From CBDFGQ01 sp965247295 (GTDB lineage: Bacteria; Chloroflexota; Dehalococcoidia; Lucifugimonadales; JAGWBF01), in NCBI GenBank assembly GCA_965247295.1, contig CBDFGQ010000007.1, positions 186,001-250,000 on the forward strand: a stretch of DNA of 64,000 bases. The letters are read 5' to 3'. Both the position numbers and the translations under genes were made by a program. Under the pieces are notes generated by a model, which saw only the letters and a program-made list of their open reading frames with translations, made no database searches and was not told the origin of the DNA. Shown in pieces: positions 61,521 to 64,000 of the stretch; the stretch's first letter is position 1, and each line of letters begins with the position of its first letter.

Positions 61521-62030
61521 CTACCGGCCCCCGCCGGCTTCCTGGAGTGTCCTTTCGTACGACAACTCGTGGGCTGTCATGTCGCCTATCCGTTTAACCC
61601 CCGCGTCAATGAAGCCCGCCCGCCGGAAAGCGCCTAGGGAGGCGGGGTTCTCCGTCTTGACGTAGGCTACCACCCGTGTCACATCTCCCGAGTCCAGTAT
61701 ACTGTCCGATCCCAGTCGAATGGCCGCCGACCCATATCCTCTGCCGCGTTCGGCCTTATCCATGCCAACGCCGATTTCGGCCCCGTCCGCGTGGATGTCG
61801 AACCGCAGGTACCCCACCTCACGGCCAGCCTCGTCGAGGACAATAAATATTCTCGTATCTGGATCCTGGACCTTACGGGAAAACCAGCGTTCATGTTCAG
61901 GGTAGGGAATGGGGTTCCTGTTAAAGGAGGCCTCCCTGGTCGCGGCCTCGTTGCGCCATTCCCACAGGCGCCGGCAGTCTCCCGAAGCGGCGGGACGTAA
62001 GGCGACCTGGGCCGGGCGGGTCTCAGACAT
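61521..62030 (-). CDS. PseH-like GNAT acetyltransferase
   Basis: 169 residues. VALRPAASGDCRRLWEWRNEAATREASFNRNPIPYPEHERWF matches PseH, which N-acetylates UDP-4-amino-4,6-dideoxy-AltNAc; acetyl-CoA loop DKAERGRGYGSAAIRLG, and C-terminal YVKTENPASLGAFRRAGF. Its start overlaps the PseI stop by 8 nt. Assignment as PseH rests on length, motif and neighbours. Confidence 0.85.
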   Translation of the reverse strand: MSETRPAQVALRPAASGDCRRLWEWRNEAATREASFNRNPIPYPEHERWFSRKVQDPDTRIFIVLDEAGREVGYLRFDIHADGAEIGVGMDKAERGRGYGSAAIRLGSDSILDSGDVTRVVAYVKTENPASLGAFRRAGFIDAGVKRIGDMTAHELSYERTLQEAGGGR

Positions 62031-63078
62031 AGTGTTCCCTCTGAATGGCCGAGCCCGAGGTTACGTCTCGCCGGGCCACCTTTCCAAGGACCTGTTCGTA
62101 ATGTTTGGGTTCGAGGCCTGGCTCCAGCTTTCCGCATCGCAGGACGGCCACGTTGGCCGCCGAGAGGACCTCGCCCGTCGGGATATCCTGGGTGGCGAAG
62201 ATGCTCCTTCTGGCGAATCCCCTCAGTTCCCCCTCTACCGCCTGTACGGCCTTCTTGCCGCTGCCCAGCGCCTGCTCCACCTCCCGTATCTGGCGAACCA
62301 TGGTTCCCAGTTCATGGGGCTCTAGGGCAAAGGCGTGGTCGGGCCCCGGCAGACGGTTGCTGAGAGTGAAGTGTTTCTCCACCAGGTTCGCCCCCAGGGA
62401 GACCGCGGCCAGCGGTCCCACAAGGGGGTCCCGGGAATGGTCCGAGAGGCCCACAGGTACCTGAAAGGCCTCTTTCATGGTCACGATGGCCCGCACGTTC
62501 AACGAGTCCAGGGGCGCCGGATAGGAGGCGGTACACTGCATCAGCATCAGGTCCCTGTTGCCGGTCTGGAGGAACGCCTCCACCGTCTCCTCCACCTCCT
62601 CCAGGTTGGCGGTGCCCGTAGAGACCAGGACTGGCTTGCCCTTTCCCGCGATATGGCGAATTAGAGGGATGTGGGTCATCTCGTAGGAGGCCACCTTGTA
62701 GGCGGGTACGTAGGGGTCTAGCCGGTCAACGGACTCCTCATCAAATGCCGAGGAGAGGAAAATTATGTCCTTTTCCTGGCAGTGGGCCGCCAGCCCGGGG
62801 AGCCACTCGTAGGGCAGCTCCATCTCGGCGATGATGTCATAAATGGACCTGTCGAGGTTCAGGTAGTCGCTCTGCCCTGCGCCCTTGGGGTAAAGCTTGC
62901 CGGCCCGGAAAAGCTGGAACTTCACGGCGTCGGCGCCGGCCTCAGCAGCCACGTCTATGAGGCTTATGGCATGCTCCACGTTGCCGTTGTGGTTGGAACC
63001 CGCTTCGGCGATTATGAAGCAAGGTTCTCCGTCTCCAACCCAACGCTGACCGATCTTTACCTTTGTCGCCAAACTCAT
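62023..63078 (-). CDS. pseI: Nonulosonic acid synthase, PseI/NeuB family
   Basis: 351 residues. Condenses PEP with a 6-deoxy-amino-hexose to a nine-carbon acid. NeuB domain: CFIIAEAGSNHNGNVEHAISLIDVAAEAGADAVKFQLF, FLSSAFDEESVDRLD, SYEMTHIPLIRHIAGKGKPVLVSTGTANLEEVEE, GLSDHSRDPLVGPLAAVSLGANLVEKHFTLSNRLPGPDHAFALEP (metal His and PEP Arg/Lys), then a SAF domain RRSIFATQDIPTGEVLSAANVAVLRC. The PseG and PseH neighbours favour pseudaminic over sialic acid; the exact stereochemistry is not fixed. Confidence 0.92.
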   Translation of the reverse strand: MSLATKVKIGQRWVGDGEPCFIIAEAGSNHNGNVEHAISLIDVAAEAGADAVKFQLFRAGKLYPKGAGQSDYLNLDRSIYDIIAEMELPYEWLPGLAAHCQEKDIIFLSSAFDEESVDRLDPYVPAYKVASYEMTHIPLIRHIAGKGKPVLVSTGTANLEEVEETVEAFLQTGNRDLMLMQCTASYPAPLDSLNVRAIVTMKEAFQVPVGLSDHSRDPLVGPLAAVSLGANLVEKHFTLSNRLPGPDHAFALEPHELGTMVRQIREVEQALGSGKKAVQAVEGELRGFARRSIFATQDIPTGEVLSAANVAVLRCGKLEPGLEPKHYEQVLGKVARRDVTSGSAIQREHYV

Positions 63079-63091
63079 TCGCCTCTAACTC

Positions 63092-64000
63092 TCATGCTTG
63101 CCGGAACACCTGCTGCACCGGCTCACCCTCGAGCTTCTCCAACACATCCCCCTCTCCGAGGGCCTGAGCCAGTATCTCCAGGACGGTACGGTACACACGA
63201 AGGGTGTGCTGAATATCCGCATCGTCGTGGCTGTAGCAGACGTTGTGATACCCCGCGGTGAGGATGCCCCGCTTGAGGCACTCCTGCTGGAACAGGCTCT
63301 TGAGGGCAAGGGACTCGCCGCTGCTGTCTGTGAAAGTCATAACGGTGCGAGGGGGTAGGCCGACGCATTGAGTGTGGTCTTCCAGGCCGAATTCCCTGGC
63401 GAGGACGTTGTACCCATCCTTCAGCTTTCGGCCCTGGCGCCAAAGGTGGTCGATCACTTTCCTCTCTCGCATCTCCTTGATGGTTGCCGCGCACGCGGCC
63501 AGGGAGATGGCCTCGCCGCCGAAGGTCGAGGAGAAGAAGATTTCATCGAACAGCTCCATCACATCACGCCGGCCCACCACGGCGGACAGGGGGAAGCCGT
63601 TGGCCATGGCCTTCCCTACACAGGCCAGGTCGGGGACCACGCCGTAGTACTCCTGAGCCCCGCCCATGGCCAGGCGAAAGCCGGTGATCACCTCATCGAA
63701 TACCAGTAACGCGCCCTCACGGATGGCCGCCTCCCGTACCTGCCGAAGGAATCCCTCCTGCGGCTCCGCAATCCCCACGGGCTCCATGATGACGGCAGCC
63801 ACCCCGCCGGGGTGCTGGGCGAATATGGACTCCAGGCTGGATATGTTGTTGTACTGAAACGGTACAGTAAGCTCTCGGACCGCCTGGGGAACGCCCCCGC
63901 TCCTGGTGGTGGTACCGATGAACCAGTCTTGCCAGCCGTGATACCCGCAGCAGGCAATAACGTCCCGCCCCGTGTAGGCGCGGGCAACCCGTACGGCCGC
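63092..64000 (-). CDS. Class III PLP-dependent aminotransferase (GSA-aminomutase-like), 5' cut by window edge
   Basis: 302 residues visible; the frame runs off the right edge, so perhaps 120-150 residues are missing. Seen from the edge: AYTGRDVIACCGYHGWQDWFIGTTTRSGG, VAAVIMEPVG, LLVFDEVITGFRL (PLP Asp), PDLACVGKAMANGFPLSAVVG (PLP Lys in GKAMANG) and SSTFGGEAISLAACAATI. This is the glutamate-1-semialdehyde-aminomutase family fold, here probably aminating a sugar intermediate, since the canonical PseC is a different (DegT) type. 13 nt upstream of pseI. Confidence 0.9.
   Translation of the reverse strand, partial: AAVRVARAYTGRDVIACCGYHGWQDWFIGTTTRSGGVPQAVRELTVPFQYNNISSLESIFAQHPGGVAAVIMEPVGIAEPQEGFLRQVREAAIREGALLVFDEVITGFRLAMGGAQEYYGVVPDLACVGKAMANGFPLSAVVGRRDVMELFDEIFFSSTFGGEAISLAACAATIKEMRERKVIDHLWRQGRKLKDGYNVLAREFGLEDHTQCVGLPPRTVMTFTDSSGESLALKSLFQQECLKRGILTAGYHNVCYSHDDADIQHTLRVYRTVLEILAQALGEGDVLEKLEGEPVQQVFRQA

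Overview
The window is high-GC bacterial DNA with no rRNA, tRNA, IS element or CRISPR array that I could find. Gene content points to Chloroflexota, probably a Dehalococcoidia/SAR202-like lineage: F420-type enzymes (LLM oxidoreductase, deazaflavin nitroreductase), a DUF1800 plus tandem DUF1501 operon, MmgE/PrpD, amidohydrolases, cobyrate synthesis and long intergenic-repeat families. The taxonomy is an inference from families, not a marker-gene result.

Layout. 1-1840: end of a cobalamin operon (cobyric acid synthase, then CobU overlapping by 4 nt). 2070-6178: three exported proteins, a small dockerin-like protein and two paralogous seven-bladed FG-GAP proteins; the second has a 7 x 180 bp array. 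A fragment of the start of the next gene (an M20-family carbamoyl-amino-acid hydrolase, 6199-7440) is stranded between the two paralogues, which looks like a tandem-duplication scar. 7458-10910: amidohydrolase, MmgE/PrpD protein, YkgJ-like Cys protein and a small unknown. 11117-16079 (minus): DUF1800, two DUF1501 and an NHL propeller, with a promoter before it and a hairpin after it. 16398-28249: metabolic genes (TIM-barrel isomerase, F420 nitroreductase-like protein, glycine/D-amino-acid-oxidase-like protein, aminotransferase, methyltransferases, GDPD, LLM oxidoreductase, hydrolase, ABM monooxygenase). This part holds three broken genes: a ThDP enzyme broken beside a perfect 22-bp palindrome, a CDP-alcohol phosphatidyltransferase without its 5' end, and a Pro-rich repeat protein split by one extra T.

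28526-64000 is one large surface-glycan locus, nearly all on the minus strand, closed by a strong terminator at 28412-28440. Read in its own direction it has: a nonulosonic-acid module (class III aminotransferase, PseI/NeuB synthase, PseH-like acetyltransferase, PseG-like hydrolase, formyltransferase-like protein, a 527-aa unknown, TylF-like methyltransferase); a capping/modification group (FAD oxidoreductase, methyltransferase, DUF4910 peptidase-like protein); a 692-aa unknown, an MsbA/PglK-type ABC exporter, a putative GT-B protein, a radical SAM enzyme; then methyltransferase, deacetylase, KpsF-type isomerase, a 605-aa GT-B-like protein, RmlD-like reductase, GT2, sulfotransferase, GT4, an SQD1-type UDP-sulfoquinovose synthase, GT4, an Asp-box propeller, GNAT, and finally a bi-domain dehydrogenase and an epimerase. 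Many junctions overlap by 1-14 nt, which suggests translational coupling. The combination of NulO genes, sulfoquinovose synthase, sulfotransferase, N-formylation and an ABC flippase, together with several proteins I cannot name, is the best candidate for an undescribed glycosylation system here.
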